Source: an uncultured Sphingomonadales bacterium (GTDB taxonomy: Bacteria > Pseudomonadota > Alphaproteobacteria > Sphingomonadales > Sphingomonadaceae). Taken from it: a DNA stretch of 44,771 bases. Numbering within the stretch: the stretch's first letter is position 1; each line of letters starts with the position of its first letter. The notes under the pieces were generated by a model. That model was not told the origin of the DNA, did no database searches, and saw only the letters and a program-made list of their open reading frames with translations. Of this stretch, positions 1-10,562 are shown piece after piece. The DNA lies in the NCBI GenBank assembly GCA_903848655.1, contig CAINGT010000026.1, forward strand, positions 1 to 44,771, written 5' to 3'. A program made the translations under genes and the position numbers.

Positions 1-126
1 ACCCCGCGCTTCGCGCTGCCACCTCCCCCAAAGGGCTACGGGATGCACACATCTTTTGGCCCAGATTTTTTTACAATTAAATCAGTGGCATAAGGTTACA
101 CAATCCTTGCTGACGGAGCGGCGGTG

Positions 127-170
127 AAAGCCCCTCCCCATAGGGGAGGGGTTGGGGAGGGGGTTTTAAC
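127..170. repeat. REP-like GC-rich hairpin
   Basis: Perfect 9-bp arms (131-139 and 143-151) enclose a 3-base loop and are followed by a G-rich tail with TT interruptions. The same unit (AAAG, C-rich arm, G-rich arm, TTGGGG tail) recurs near 15001, 17091, 17161, 33026, 41129, 41213 and 44756 in this window. It forms an oppositely oriented pair with the hairpin at 204-245. Confidence 0.75.
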
Positions 171-203
171 GCCCGAAATGTCGTGCAATATCTTGGTGTT
201 AGC

Positions 204-245
204 ACACCCCCACCCAACCCTCCCCCTTCAGGGGGAGGGCTTTTT
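204..245 (+). terminator. REP-like hairpin followed by T-run
   Basis: Perfect 9-bp arms (218-226 and 231-239) with a TTCA loop are followed by C and five T (241-245). This fits a rho-independent terminator for plus-strand transcription entering from the left of the window. It is also the reverse-oriented partner of the REP unit at 127-170, so the two form a BIME-like pair. Terminator function is inferred from structure only. Confidence 0.5.
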
Positions 246-436
246 GGTGCGGTCATCCGCGTGCAGAGCAAGATGTGTGAATCCCGTAGCCCCTGAGGGG
301 AGAGGCTCAAAGAGAACTTTGCGGGAGACCTCCGAGAGGGCACAAAATCGACTTGTTCAGCGCTTCCCTACCAACTCTGGCCGCTATTCCGCCGCAATCG
401 TCTGGCAGTGGCTCCTTCGCTTAAACGGAGATACCC

Positions 437-676
437 ATGGACCGCGCCGATACCAGCGCCCGCATTGCCACCGTGATCGCCCCGTTCAACAAGAACGGCG
501 TGGTCCTGACCGAAGCCAGCACATTTGCCGGCGATCTCGAATGGGACAGTCTGACGGTGATGGACTTTGTCGCGGCCATCGAAGATGAATTCGATATCAT
601 CATCAGCATGAACCAGCAGGCCGAAATCGAAAGCTATGGCCAGTTGATCGACGCTGTTACCCGGCTGAGGGGCTGA
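437..676 (+). CDS. acyl carrier protein of the sphingolipid locus
   Basis: This is a 79-residue acyl carrier protein. It has the family's Asp-Ser-Leu motif at residues 37-39, where Ser38 is the expected site of 4'-phosphopantetheine attachment, followed by the acidic helix II typical of ACPs. Its gene ends nine bases before spt, so the two are almost certainly co-transcribed. In Sphingomonas and Caulobacter a dedicated ACP beside serine palmitoyltransferase is thought to present the acyl group as acyl-ACP in place of acyl-CoA. The ATG at 437 is preceded by GGAG at a spacing of about seven bases. It is too divergent to be the housekeeping fatty-acid AcpP, and its specialised role is inferred from position. 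Confidence 0.88.
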   Translation: MDRADTSARIATVIAPFNKNGVVLTEASTFAGDLEWDSLTVMDFVAAIEDEFDIIISMNQQAEIESYGQLIDAVTRLRG

Positions 677-685
677 ACGACCGCC

Positions 686-1912
686 ATGACCGATACCGCT
701 ACCGCCACCCCCACCATCGACTTGCTGGCGCGGTTTGACCCGCTGATCGAACAGCGCCGCGCGCTGCTGTCGAGCGGGATCACCGATCCGTTCAATCTGG
801 TGATGGAGCGCGTGATTTCGCCCACCGTCGCTGTCTGCAACGGGCGCGAAACGATCCTGCTCGGCACGTACAACTATATGGGCATGACCTTCGATCCCGA
901 TGTCATCGCGGCGGGCAAGCAGGCGCTCGATGACTTCGGTTCGGGCACCACCGGCAGCCGCGTGCTCAATGGCACTTATGCCGGGCACCGCGCGGTCGAA
1001 GCGGCTTTGCGCGAATTTTATGCCATGGATCATGCCATGGTGTTTTCGACCGGCTATCAGGCCAATCTCGGCATTATCAGCACGGTTGCGGGCAAAGGCG
1101 ATTATATCGTGCTCGATATCGACAGCCATGCCTCGATCTGGGATGGCTGCAAGATGGGCGATGCCGAAGTCGTGCCGTTCAAGCACAACGATATCGACGC
1201 AATGGAAAAACGCCTGCGCCGCATCCCGGCGGGCGCGGGCAAGCTGGTGATCCTCGAAGGCGTCTATTCGATGCTTGGCGATATCGCCCCGTTGCGCGAA
1301 ATGATCGCGGTGGCCAAAGCGCATGGCGCGATGGTGCTGGTCGATGAAGCGCATTCAATGGGCTTTATCGGTCCCAACGGACGCGGCGTGGCCGAAGACC
1401 AGGGCGTGCTCGATCAGGTCGATTTCGTGATCGGCACGTTTTCCAAGTCGGTCGGCACGGTTGGCGGGTTCTGCGTGTCAAACCACCCGAAGTTCGAAAT
1501 CCTGCGGCTGGTCTGCCGCCCTTATGTGTTCACCGCCAGCCTGCCGCCCAGCGTGGTGCACACCGCCGCCACCTCGATTCGCAAGCTGATGCATGCTGCG
1601 CCCAAACGCGCGCATCTGTGGGCCAATTCGCGCACGCTCCACGCCGGACTGATCGCGCTGGGCTTTACGCTCGGCACGCAGACCCCGCAAAGCGCGATCA
1701 TCGCGGTAATCATGCCCGATCTCGAACGCGGCGCGGCCATGTGGGAAGCGCTGCTGCACGAAGGATTGTACGTCAATCTGGCGCGCCCGCCCGCTACGCC
1801 CGCTGGGATGACGCTGTTGCGCTGTTCGCTCTGCGCCGAACATTCGGCCGATCAGGTCCAGACGATTATCGGCATGTTCGAACGCGCGGGCAAAGCGGTG
1901 GGGATTATTTGA
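686..1912 (+). CDS. spt: serine palmitoyltransferase
   Basis: This is a 408-residue PLP enzyme of the alpha-oxoamine synthase family. It condenses L-serine with an acyl thioester to 3-ketosphinganine, the first committed step of sphingolipid synthesis, in the cytoplasm. Lys254 in the GTFSKSVGT motif is the PLP Schiff-base lysine. His148, Asp220 and His223 match the cofactor-stacking and cofactor-binding residues of the Sphingomonas enzyme (His159, Asp231, His234, Lys265) with a constant offset of 11. The length is normal for the soluble bacterial homodimer. The other members of the family (KBL, BioF, HemA) are less likely because of the adjacent ACP and the ceramide-synthase-like gene downstream. 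The 3' end overlaps the convergent membrane-protein gene by 8 bases. Confidence 0.93.
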   Translation: MTDTATATPTIDLLARFDPLIEQRRALLSSGITDPFNLVMERVISPTVAVCNGRETILLGTYNYMGMTFDPDVIAAGKQALDDFGSGTTGSRVLNGTYAGHRAVEAALREFYAMDHAMVFSTGYQANLGIISTVAGKGDYIVLDIDSHASIWDGCKMGDAEVVPFKHNDIDAMEKRLRRIPAGAGKLVILEGVYSMLGDIAPLREMIAVAKAHGAMVLVDEAHSMGFIGPNGRGVAEDQGVLDQVDFVIGTFSKSVGTVGGFCVSNHPKFEILRLVCRPYVFTASLPPSVVHTAATSIRKLMHAAPKRAHLWANSRTLHAGLIALGFTLGTQTPQSAIIAVIMPDLERGAAMWEALLHEGLYVNLARPPATPAGMTLLRCSLCAEHSADQVQTIIGMFERAGKAVGII

Positions 1913-2531
1913 GCGCGGCGGCGCACGCGTCAGCGCCGGTGGAACGGTGCCCGGTCAAAACAGGCACCAGCACGAACCCGGCAATCACCAGCACCACGAA
2001 TCCGCCCGTTACCCACAGCAAATAGCGGTCGATAAAGGCCTTGATCGGCGCGCCGAACAGGCGGAACAACACACCCACGATCATAAAGCTGATCGCGCGC
2101 GACAGCAGGCTGGCCCCGACGAACAGGCCGAGCGGCACCCCGACAAACCCGGCGGTAATCGTCACCAACTTGAACGGGATCGGCGTTACGCCTTTGCCGA
2201 CGATCAGCAGAAACGCATTGGCGCGCAACTGGCACGCGGCATAAGGAAAACTGTGCGCCAGATGCAGCCAGTCGAGCAGCTTGGCCCCCACGCTGGCATA
2301 CAGGAAATGCCCGATGGCATAGCCCAACAACCCGCCCGCCACCGATGCCAGCGTCGCCACCACCGCATAGCGCAGCGCCCGGCGCGGATTGGCAAGGCAC
2401 ATCAGCCCCAACAGCGGGTGCGGCGGGATCGGAAAAAAGCTGGCTTCGACAAAGGCGAACAGCGCCAGCCACGCGGTCGCATGGCGATGCGCGGCTTTGG
2501 CGAGCGTCCAATCATAGAGGCGGCGAAGCAT
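1905..2531 (-). CDS. YqaA/DedA-like membrane protein
   Basis: This is a 208-residue integral membrane protein with about four to five hydrophobic segments. It has the features of the YqaA branch of the SNARE-associated/DedA family: an N-terminal segment with a FVEASFFPIPPH-type motif, a glycine-rich segment (LLGYAIGHFLY), and a GKGVTPIPFKLVTITAG stretch resembling the family's conserved loop. DedA-type proteins have been linked to lipid carrier or phospholipid translocation. A link to sphingolipids is only suggested by position, on the opposite strand between spt and the putative ceramide synthase. The ATG at 2531 was preferred over a TTG seven codons upstream. Its last codons overlap the end of spt by 8 bases. 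Confidence 0.8.
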   Translation of the reverse strand: MLRRLYDWTLAKAAHRHATAWLALFAFVEASFFPIPPHPLLGLMCLANPRRALRYAVVATLASVAGGLLGYAIGHFLYASVGAKLLDWLHLAHSFPYAACQLRANAFLLIVGKGVTPIPFKLVTITAGFVGVPLGLFVGASLLSRAISFMIVGVLFRLFGAPIKAFIDRYLLWVTGGFVVLVIAGFVLVPVLTGHRSTGADACAAALK

Positions 2532-2591
2532 GGCGGAGTCCGTATCCAGCAAAGAGGCGAGAGGCGATTAGCCGCGTGCGCGGCAAAAGCC

Positions 2592-2696
2592 TATAGCGGA
2601 ATGCGATTAGATTGAATCGCATTCCGCTATAGAGTCTTTGTTTTCGCGTGATTTATTGCGAAAAACCGGTTCCCACTTTTTCGCATCACGCTCTAG
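2592..2696. repeat. 105-bp two-hairpin intergenic element, copy 1
   Basis: Hairpin 1 has perfect 17-bp arms (2592-2608 and 2615-2631) and a 6-base loop. Hairpin 2 pairs 2646-2652 with 2685-2691 and 2658-2665 with 2677-2684, leaving a 5-base bulge. The copy at 14317-14421 is identical except for one base in hairpin 1, and a shortened copy lies at 9028-9096 in the opposite orientation. Here the element sits in the leader region of the putative ceramide synthase gene. It is followed at 2712-2747 by another imperfect hairpin with a CCCGC-CAAA-GCGGG core. Confidence 0.9.
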
Positions 2697-2772
2697 CGCG
2701 AAACGGTGCTGGCTTGCCTGTCCCGCCAAAGCGGGGCATGGCCAAGCAGACCAGTGAAAGGACCAAGGCCAG

Positions 2773-3927
2773 ATGGGTGAGCTGACAATCGTGCCAATCA
2801 GCACCGCGCGTGAGCGCAAGGCCTTTGTCGATCTGGCCTATCGGCTCAATGCGTCTGACCCCAACTGGGTACCGCCGCTGCGGATGGAGGCAATCGAACT
2901 GGTCACGCCGGGCAAGAACCCGTTTTTCGAACATGCCGATGTGCAGTTCTTTATGGCGCGGCGCGATGGCCGCGATGTCGGGCGGATTTCGGTGCATATC
3001 GATCATCTGGCGGTGGCGATGGACCCGGTGCAAGGCATGGGGCCGGGCACCGGCAACTGGGGTTTGCTCGAAGCCGAAGACGAAGCCGTGGCCCATGCGC
3101 TGATCGCGCGCGCCGAAAGCTGGCTGCGCGAACGCGGCATGACCCGCGTGCTGGCACCGATGTCGATGTCGGTATGGGAAGAACCGGGGCAGTTGACCAC
3201 GGGGTTCGATCATCCGCCCACGGTGATGATGGGCCATCAGCCCGAACGGTACAACGATTACATCCTTGCGCTCGGCGATTACACCCCGGCGAAACTGCTC
3301 AAGACGTATGAGCTGGATATCACCAAAGACTTTCCCCCGCTGATCCAGCGGATCGTGCAATCGGGTGAAAAAAACCCGCGCATCACTATTCGCAATGTCA
3401 ACAAAGCCGATTTCGCCGCCGAAGCCGCGCTGATCCTCGATATTCTCAACGATGCATGGTCGGACAATTGGGGCTTTGTGCCGTTTACCCAGACCGAGAT
3501 CGGTTATGCCGGCAAAAAGTTCAAACCCATCGTCCACAACGATCTGATTATGGTCGCCGAATATGATGGCGAACCGGTCGCGTTCATGATGACGCTGCCC
3601 GATTTGAACGAAGCGATCAAGCCGATGCGCGGACGGCTGTTCCCGTTCAATGTCATCAAATTGCTGCTATGGTTGCGCCGCCCGCGCGTGCGCACGATGC
3701 GCGTGCCGCTGATGGGGGTGCGCAAAAAGCTGCAAGCATCGCGGCTGGCCAGCCAGTTGGCGTTCATGATGATCGAATATATCCGCCGCAATTCGATCAC
3801 CCGCTATGGCGCCAGCCGGGGCGAAATCGGCTGGATCCTCGAAGACAACCAGGGGATGGTGGCGATTGCCGACGCGATCAACAGCCACGTCAACAAAGTC
3901 TACACGATCTACCAAAAAGCGCTGTGA
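2773..3927 (+). CDS. GNAT-family N-acyltransferase, probable bacterial ceramide synthase
   Basis: This is a 384-residue protein with a duplicated GNAT-like layout. The N-terminal half has a DPNWVPPL segment near residue 30 and a GRISVHID strand near residue 75. The C-terminal half runs from VAEYDGEPVAF to a YGASRGEIGWILEDNQGM segment that is typical of the acyl-CoA-binding part of this family. From memory, this is the family of the Caulobacter protein CC_1154, shown to be a bacterial ceramide synthase that N-acylates the sphingoid base. Database names for relatives are often simply N-acetyltransferase or dATP pyrophosphohydrolase. Placement close to spt and its ACP supports the role. The third Caulobacter gene, the reductase cerR, is not in this window. 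The start is supported by AAGG about ten bases upstream. Confidence 0.75.
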   Translation: MGELTIVPISTARERKAFVDLAYRLNASDPNWVPPLRMEAIELVTPGKNPFFEHADVQFFMARRDGRDVGRISVHIDHLAVAMDPVQGMGPGTGNWGLLEAEDEAVAHALIARAESWLRERGMTRVLAPMSMSVWEEPGQLTTGFDHPPTVMMGHQPERYNDYILALGDYTPAKLLKTYELDITKDFPPLIQRIVQSGEKNPRITIRNVNKADFAAEAALILDILNDAWSDNWGFVPFTQTEIGYAGKKFKPIVHNDLIMVAEYDGEPVAFMMTLPDLNEAIKPMRGRLFPFNVIKLLLWLRRPRVRTMRVPLMGVRKKLQASRLASQLAFMMIEYIRRNSITRYGASRGEIGWILEDNQGMVAIADAINSHVNKVYTIYQKAL

Positions 3928-3981
3928 AACGGGCCGCGAAGCTGGTCCGCAACACCCGCTTCGGCACAGATCCGCGCCTTA

Positions 3982-4254
3982 TCAGTTGACGGCGTCTTTC
4001 AGCGTCTTGCCCGCCTTGAACTTGGGCTGGGCCGAAGCCTTGATCGCCAGCGGTTCGCCGGTGCGCGGGTTGCGTCCGGTCGAAGCCTTGCGCTTGGCCA
4101 CTGAAAATGTGCCAAACCCAACCAGCCGCACTTCATCGCCTTTGGTCAGCGCGGCGGTCACGGCATCAAACAGCGCGTCGACCGCTTTGGCCGCATCGGC
4201 TTTGGTCAATCCGCTGGTATCGGCAACAGCGCCGATCAGTTCGTTCTTGTTCAT
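3982..4254 (-). CDS. hup: HU-family nucleoid DNA-binding protein
   Basis: This is a 90-residue histone-like protein with the complete HU fold. The N-terminal helices begin MNKNELIGAVA, the saddle contains the GFGTFSVAKR strand, and the DNA-binding arm carries the RNPRTGEPL motif with its intercalating proline. HU dimers bend and constrain DNA and influence replication and transcription. The ATG at 4254 follows an AAAGGGGG ribosome-binding sequence. A longer frame upstream would add 41 residues atypical of HU and would cover the promoter. The gene lies immediately downstream of lon in the same direction, the lon-hup order found widely in proteobacteria. A strong hairpin and a cluster of GGCAAA repeats between them suggest separate control. 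Confidence 0.95.
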   Translation of the reverse strand: MNKNELIGAVADTSGLTKADAAKAVDALFDAVTAALTKGDEVRLVGFGTFSVAKRKASTGRNPRTGEPLAIKASAQPKFKAGKTLKDAVN

Positions 4255-4341
4255 TCCGGAAACCCCCTTTGGTCGTTGATGCAGACTGCATGATCGCATG
4301 CGGTTGATGCGTCGCGCTGGAATCACCGCGACCAGGCGGTA

Positions 4342-4403
4342 ATCTTGAACGGCAAACTTTGCCTCTGTCAAAGGCAAATGCTCCGCAGCGGGGCAAATTT
4401 GCC
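4342..4403 (-). promoter_or_regulatory. candidate hup promoter with five GGCAAA/TTTGCC repeats
   Basis: Reading the minus strand, a perfect TTGACA -35 lies at 4371-4366, and CAAGAT at 4347-4342 is a possible -10 with an 18-base spacer. Around it the hexamer GGCAAA occurs at 4351-4356, 4373-4378 and 4392-4397, and its complement TTTGCC at 4358-4363 and 4398-4403. The copies form nested inverted repeats, including a perfect 12-bp palindrome at 4392-4403. This looks like a set of binding sites for a dimeric regulator, which I cannot identify. Confidence 0.5.
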
Positions 4404-4440
4404 GATGGGTTTGCGGCCCGCGTGGCGATGCTGGGGGCTG

Positions 4441-4464
4441 CCGGGGGCGTGGGGGCGCCCCCGG
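4441..4464 (-). terminator. strong GC hairpin downstream of lon
   Basis: Nine-base perfect arms (4441-4449 and 4456-4464) with a 6-base loop lie 8 bases beyond the lon stop codon, with partial pairing continuing outside. No T-run follows on the minus strand, so it may be a pause, an mRNA 3'-end stabiliser or a U-less terminator separating lon from hup. Confidence 0.45.
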
Positions 4465-4471
4465 CCAGCGA

Positions 4472-6877
<2,406 letters not shown>

Positions 6878-7124
6878 GGCCGGTCTGGTTCCTTTCCCCC
6901 GCTGGCGCGACCTGCCGGTCATTCGCCTTGGGGCTTTGCGTGGATATGGGAGCGCAGTGCGCCCGCCGCAATGGCTTTCCCTCCAAAGACGGTGGAGCAA
7001 GGCGGGATTGCAGGGCACCTTTGCGATACGTGCGGTTCCCGACCGCCGGGCAGCCGAAAGGTTAAACAACCATCGTTAGCGATCATGGCTTCGAGTGTCG
7101 TGCTGACTGTCGAGGAGTCGCGGA

Positions 7125-8990
7125 ATGTCGACCGTTCGTGTCGTGACCATTAAAACCCGATTTGCGCGGGCGCTGATCGTGCTGATCGCGGTTGCGTTGC
7201 TGCAATCGGCGGGCTTCGTCTATGTGCAGTATGCCGCGCATAAATTGGGGCAGCAGCAGGAACTGATGACCTCGGTCACTGCGCATCAGATGTGGGGCGA
7301 CATGAAGCACGATGGCATCCAGGGCGATGTGTTTCGCCTGATCGATGCCAAACAGCGCGGCGATGAAGCCAAAGTGCGCGAAACGCTGACCGGGGTCGGG
7401 GAAGACATCGACGCCCTTGTCAAGACGTACGACTTCGTGTTCGCGCAGACTTATCCCGAACCGCTGCAGTCGATTTCGCGCAAAGTGGTGGCTGACCGCG
7501 ACAACTATATCATCAATGCGCGCGAGATCAGCCATCGGATCGAACAGTCCCCCGGCGATATCCGTGCCGCGCTCGACAGCTTTACCGCCTCGTTCGACCG
7601 GTTCGAAAAAAGCCAGGAAGCACTGGCCGACGCAATCAAGGCCGAACGCGAACACGAAGCCGCCCAAGGCGATCGGCTGTTCCAGATCGCGCTGGGGGTG
7701 ACGTTCGCCTGTATGCTGGCAGTCGCCGCTGCGCTCGGCTGGGCCACCCGGTTCGTTTCGCGGCGGGTGGTGCATCCGGTCGAAAGGATCGCCGCGACGC
7801 TGCGACGGATGGGGCGCGGCGATTACAGCGAAGCGATCAGCGGCAATGATCGCGGCGATGAAGTCGAACAGATGGCAGCTGCAGCGGCGGTGTTTCGCGA
7901 CAATGCGCTGGCGATGCGCCAGGCCGAAATCGACCAGCAGCGCGTGGTGGCCGAACTGGCCGCCGGATTGTCGCAACTGGCCGAACGCGATCTGGAATAC
8001 CGCATCGACATCGCGCTGCCCGCGCAGTACGAGCAATTGCGCCTGAATTTCAACCAGGCCGCGCATTCGCTCGGGCTGGCGCTCGGGTCGGTGCGCGTTG
8101 GCGCGGCGGCGCTCAACCGTTCGATCAGCGAAATCCGCAGCGCCGCCGATGATCTGTCGCAGCGCAATTTGCGGCAGGCCGCGTCGCTTGAAGAAACCTC
8201 TGCAGCGATGAACCAGGTTACCGCCAGCGTGCAGGATACCGCCACCAGCGCCGAAGCGGTGCGCACCACGATCATTCAGGCGCAACGCGAAGCCGGGCAA
8301 GGCGGCGCGGTGGTCACCCGCGCGATATCAGCAATGGCCGAAATCGAAACCTCGACGCAGGAAATCAGCCAGATCATCGGGGTGATCGACGGGATCGCGT
8401 TCCAGACCAATCTGCTCGCGCTTAACGCCGGGGTCGAAGCGGCGCGCGCGGGCGATGCCGGGCGCGGCTTTGCGGTGGTCGCCACCGAAGTGCGCGCGCT
8501 GGCGCAACGCTCTGCCGATGCGGCGAACCATATCAAGACGCTGATAACCAGTTCGACCCGTCAGGTCGGCACCGGGGTCGCCTTGGTCGGCGAAACCGGC
8601 GAAATGCTGCGCGCGATTGTTGATCGCGTCGGCGAAGTCACCACAATGGTCAGCCGCATCGCCGATACCGCGCAAACGCAGGCGGTGCATCTGGGCCAGG
8701 TCAACGAAGCGGTCGGTGAAATGGACCGGGTAACCCAGCAAAACGCCGCGATGGTCGAACAGACCACCGCCGCCGCGCGCAGTCTGGGCAACGAGGCCGA
8801 GCAATTGGGAGAGATGGTGCGCCAGTTCCGCACCCGCGATGGCGAAAAGCGCCGCACCGAAGCCACGGCCGGACAAGGTAAGCGCCGTCAGTCGCTGGCC
8901 GGGGAATACGACGGCGGTACAGACGCTGGTAACGACGCCCTGATGGACGGCACGGGTCACCGATTTGCAGGCCGCACCGCCTTTGGTTAG
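7125..8990 (+). CDS. methyl-accepting chemotaxis protein
   Basis: This is a 621-residue transmembrane chemoreceptor. Transmembrane helix 1 spans about residues 14-36, a helical periplasmic sensor covers 37-184, and helix 2 spans about 185-208. A HAMP domain (about 211-265) follows, then the long cytoplasmic coiled coil with methylation-helix sequence near [12 protein letters not shown] (354-365) and the highly conserved hairpin tip at about 422-463 that contacts CheA/CheW. There is no C-terminal CheR-binding pentapeptide. No che or motility gene lies nearby, so it is an orphan receptor whose ligand cannot be deduced. The ATG is supported by GAGGAG about ten bases upstream. The gene ends shortly before the truncated 105-bp repeat. 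Confidence 0.93.
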   Translation: MSTVRVVTIKTRFARALIVLIAVALLQSAGFVYVQYAAHKLGQQQELMTSVTAHQMWGDMKHDGIQGDVFRLIDAKQRGDEAKVRETLTGVGEDIDALVKTYDFVFAQTYPEPLQSISRKVVADRDNYIINAREISHRIEQSPGDIRAALDSFTASFDRFEKSQEALADAIKAEREHEAAQGDRLFQIALGVTFACMLAVAAALGWATRFVSRRVVHPVERIAATLRRMGRGDYSEAISGNDRGDEVEQMAAAAAVFRDNALAMRQAEIDQQRVVAELAAGLSQLAERDLEYRIDIALPAQYEQLRLNFNQAAHSLGLALGSVRVGAAALNRSISEIRSAADDLSQRNLRQAASLEETSAAMNQVTASVQDTATSAEAVRTTIIQAQREAGQGGAVVTRAISAMAEIETSTQEISQIIGVIDGIAFQTNLLALNAGVEAARAGDAGRGFAVVATEVRALAQRSADAANHIKTLITSSTRQVGTGVALVGETGEMLRAIVDRVGEVTTMVSRIADTAQTQAVHLGQVNEAVGEMDRVTQQNAAMVEQTTAAARSLGNEAEQLGEMVRQFRTRDGEKRRTEATAGQGKRRQSLAGEYDGGTDAGNDALMDGTGHRFAGRTAFG

Positions 8991-9027
8991 GGACTTTGCT
9001 TCACCCGCTTTCCCAAACGGCGCGGCT

Positions 9028-9096
9028 CGCAATAAATCACGCGAAAACAAAGACTCTAGAGCGGAATGGGATTCAATCTAATCGCATTCCGCTCTA
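9028..9096. repeat. 105-bp two-hairpin element, truncated copy 3 (reverse orientation)
   Basis: This copy keeps hairpin 1 (arms 9057-9073 and 9080-9096) and the linker but lacks about 37 bases of hairpin 2. Compared with copy 1, the third base pair of hairpin 1 has changed from T-A to G-C on both sides, so pairing is kept; one G-G mismatch exists further in. Its last three bases (9094-9096) read TAG on the minus strand and are the stop codon of the aminotransferase gene. Confidence 0.85.
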
Positions 9097-10479
9097 ATCC
9101 AGTGCCGCCAGCTTTTCGCCGCTGTCATCAAGGGCGGCGCGGATCGTATCGACGATCTGGTCGATTTCGGCGTGGGTGATGACCAGCGGCGGGCTCATGA
9201 CGATCGAATCGCGGATCGCGCGCACCATCAATCCGCGCGCGATGCAGGCGTCGCGCACGATCGGTCCGGCCTGGCCACCATGGCCGTGGCGGCGGTTGGT
9301 GCCGGGTTCGGACACGATTTCAACCGCGCCGATCAGGCCGAGCGAGCGCACTTCGCCAACGAGAGCATGCGGGGCCAGCCGATCGGCCAGCGCGCGCGCC
9401 AGATATGGGCCGGTATCGCTGCGGGTACGATCAATCAGGTGTTCGTCTTCGATAATCTGAATATTGCGCAGCGCCACGGCCGCCGCGACCGGGTGGCCCG
9501 AATAGGTATAGCCATGGACGAAATCATCATCCATCGCGCGCAACACGGCCACGATCTCGCGCGATACGGCAGTCGCCGAAATCGGCAGATAGCCCGACGA
9601 TAGCCCTTTGGCCATCGACACCACATCGGGGCGAATGCCGAAGTGCTGAAATCCAAACCATTCACCCAGCCGCCCAAACCCGCAGATCACTTCGTCGGCC
9701 ACCAGCAGAATGCCATATTTGCGGCAGATCGCCGCAACTTTGGGCCAATAGCCCGGCGGCGGAATGATCACGCCGCCCGCGCCTTGCACCGGTTCCCCGA
9801 TAAAGGCGGCGACATTGCCGGGGCCGACCGCCAGAATACGCTCTTCGATGGCGGCAGCGGCGCGCGTGGCAAAGGCTTCGGCGTCTTCGCCGAACCCCTC
9901 GCCAAAGTGATAGGGCTGCATCACGTGTTCGATGCCGGGGATCGGCAGCCCGCCTTGTGCATGCATATAGGTCATCCCGCCAAGGCTGGCCCCGGCGACG
10001 GTTGACCCGTGATAGGCGTTGTGGCGGCTGATGAAGATCGTGCGGTTCGGCTCGCCTTTGGCTGCCCAATAGGTCCGTACCAGCCGGAATACCGTGTCAT
10101 TGGCTTCGGACCCGCTGTTGTTGAAAAACACGTGTTGCAGATCACCACCCAAGAGCTCGGCGATTTTTGACGCAAGTTCGATCGGCGGGACGGTCGCGGT
10201 GCGGAAAAACGTGTTGTAATAGGCCAGTTCGCCCATCTGGCGCGCCGCCACTTCGACCAGCTCGGGGCGGTCATAGCCGACATTGACGCACCACAGCCCG
10301 GCCATGCCATCGAGAATTGCCTGACCATCGCCATCATACAGCGTCGATCCGCTGGCATGGGTGATGATCCGGCTGCCGCCCATGTCCGCTTGCAAGCGAT
10401 AGTTCGATTGGGCGGGCAAGTGATGCGCGACATCGCGGGCGCGCAGCGCGGGGATGTCATAATTGCGGGCGGTTACCAT
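9094..10479 (-). CDS. class III omega-aminotransferase
   Basis: This is a 461-residue PLP-dependent aminotransferase of the class III (omega-amino acid/diamine:pyruvate) family. The phosphate-binding NSGSEAND motif is at residues 121-128, the HNAYHGST loop at 153-160, the cofactor aspartate at Asp262 in LLVADEVICGFGR, and the PLP lysine is Lys291 in VVSMAKGLSSGY. The layout resembles putrescine/spermidine-type and beta-alanine-type enzymes. Substrate cannot be fixed from sequence, and an amine or omega-amino acid donor is likely. The ATG at 10479 starts MVTARNYDIP; an in-frame start 15 codons upstream is less likely. The gene is divergent from a GntR-family regulator with a palindrome-rich gap. 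The stop codon comes from the adjacent repeat. Confidence 0.88.
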   Translation of the reverse strand: MVTARNYDIPALRARDVAHHLPAQSNYRLQADMGGSRIITHASGSTLYDGDGQAILDGMAGLWCVNVGYDRPELVEVAARQMGELAYYNTFFRTATVPPIELASKIAELLGGDLQHVFFNNSGSEANDTVFRLVRTYWAAKGEPNRTIFISRHNAYHGSTVAGASLGGMTYMHAQGGLPIPGIEHVMQPYHFGEGFGEDAEAFATRAAAAIEERILAVGPGNVAAFIGEPVQGAGGVIIPPPGYWPKVAAICRKYGILLVADEVICGFGRLGEWFGFQHFGIRPDVVSMAKGLSSGYLPISATAVSREIVAVLRAMDDDFVHGYTYSGHPVAAAVALRNIQIIEDEHLIDRTRSDTGPYLARALADRLAPHALVGEVRSLGLIGAVEIVSEPGTNRRHGHGGQAGPIVRDACIARGLMVRAIRDSIVMSPPLVITHAEIDQIVDTIRAALDDSGEKLAALD

Positions 10480-10562
10480 CGTGGTGTTCCAGATCAGAGA
10501 ATCTAAGATCACAGTTATGGACAAGCCCTTGCTGCGTCAATGCGGTCGCGCTGCAATCAGCC

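Larger units (their letters stand above)
22..304. repeat. 283-bp element bounded by inverted repeats
   Basis: Positions 33-55 and 270-292 are reverse complements of each other at 22 of 23 bases. The similarity continues outward into a short G-run/C-run stretch (22-32 and 293-304), giving ends of about 34 bp. Between them lie an AT-rich patch (56-85) and two REP-like hairpins (127-170 and 204-245). No convincing open reading frame is present: reading frames in this stretch are GC-rich palindrome translations. The structure resembles a non-autonomous palindromic element or large cruciform. It fills the gap upstream of the sphingolipid genes. I see no target-site duplication and cannot name a family. 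Confidence 0.6.

Noticed and set aside
368..1354. 328-codon open frame opposite the acyl carrier protein and spt genes
   Set aside because: It spans two real genes on the other strand and has shadow-like composition.
2607..2819. 70-codon minus-strand frame ending in the ERDAKKWEPVF tail
   Set aside because: Only the repeat-derived tail looks protein-like; the upstream part is the antisense of the leader and start of the acyltransferase gene. Not a gene.
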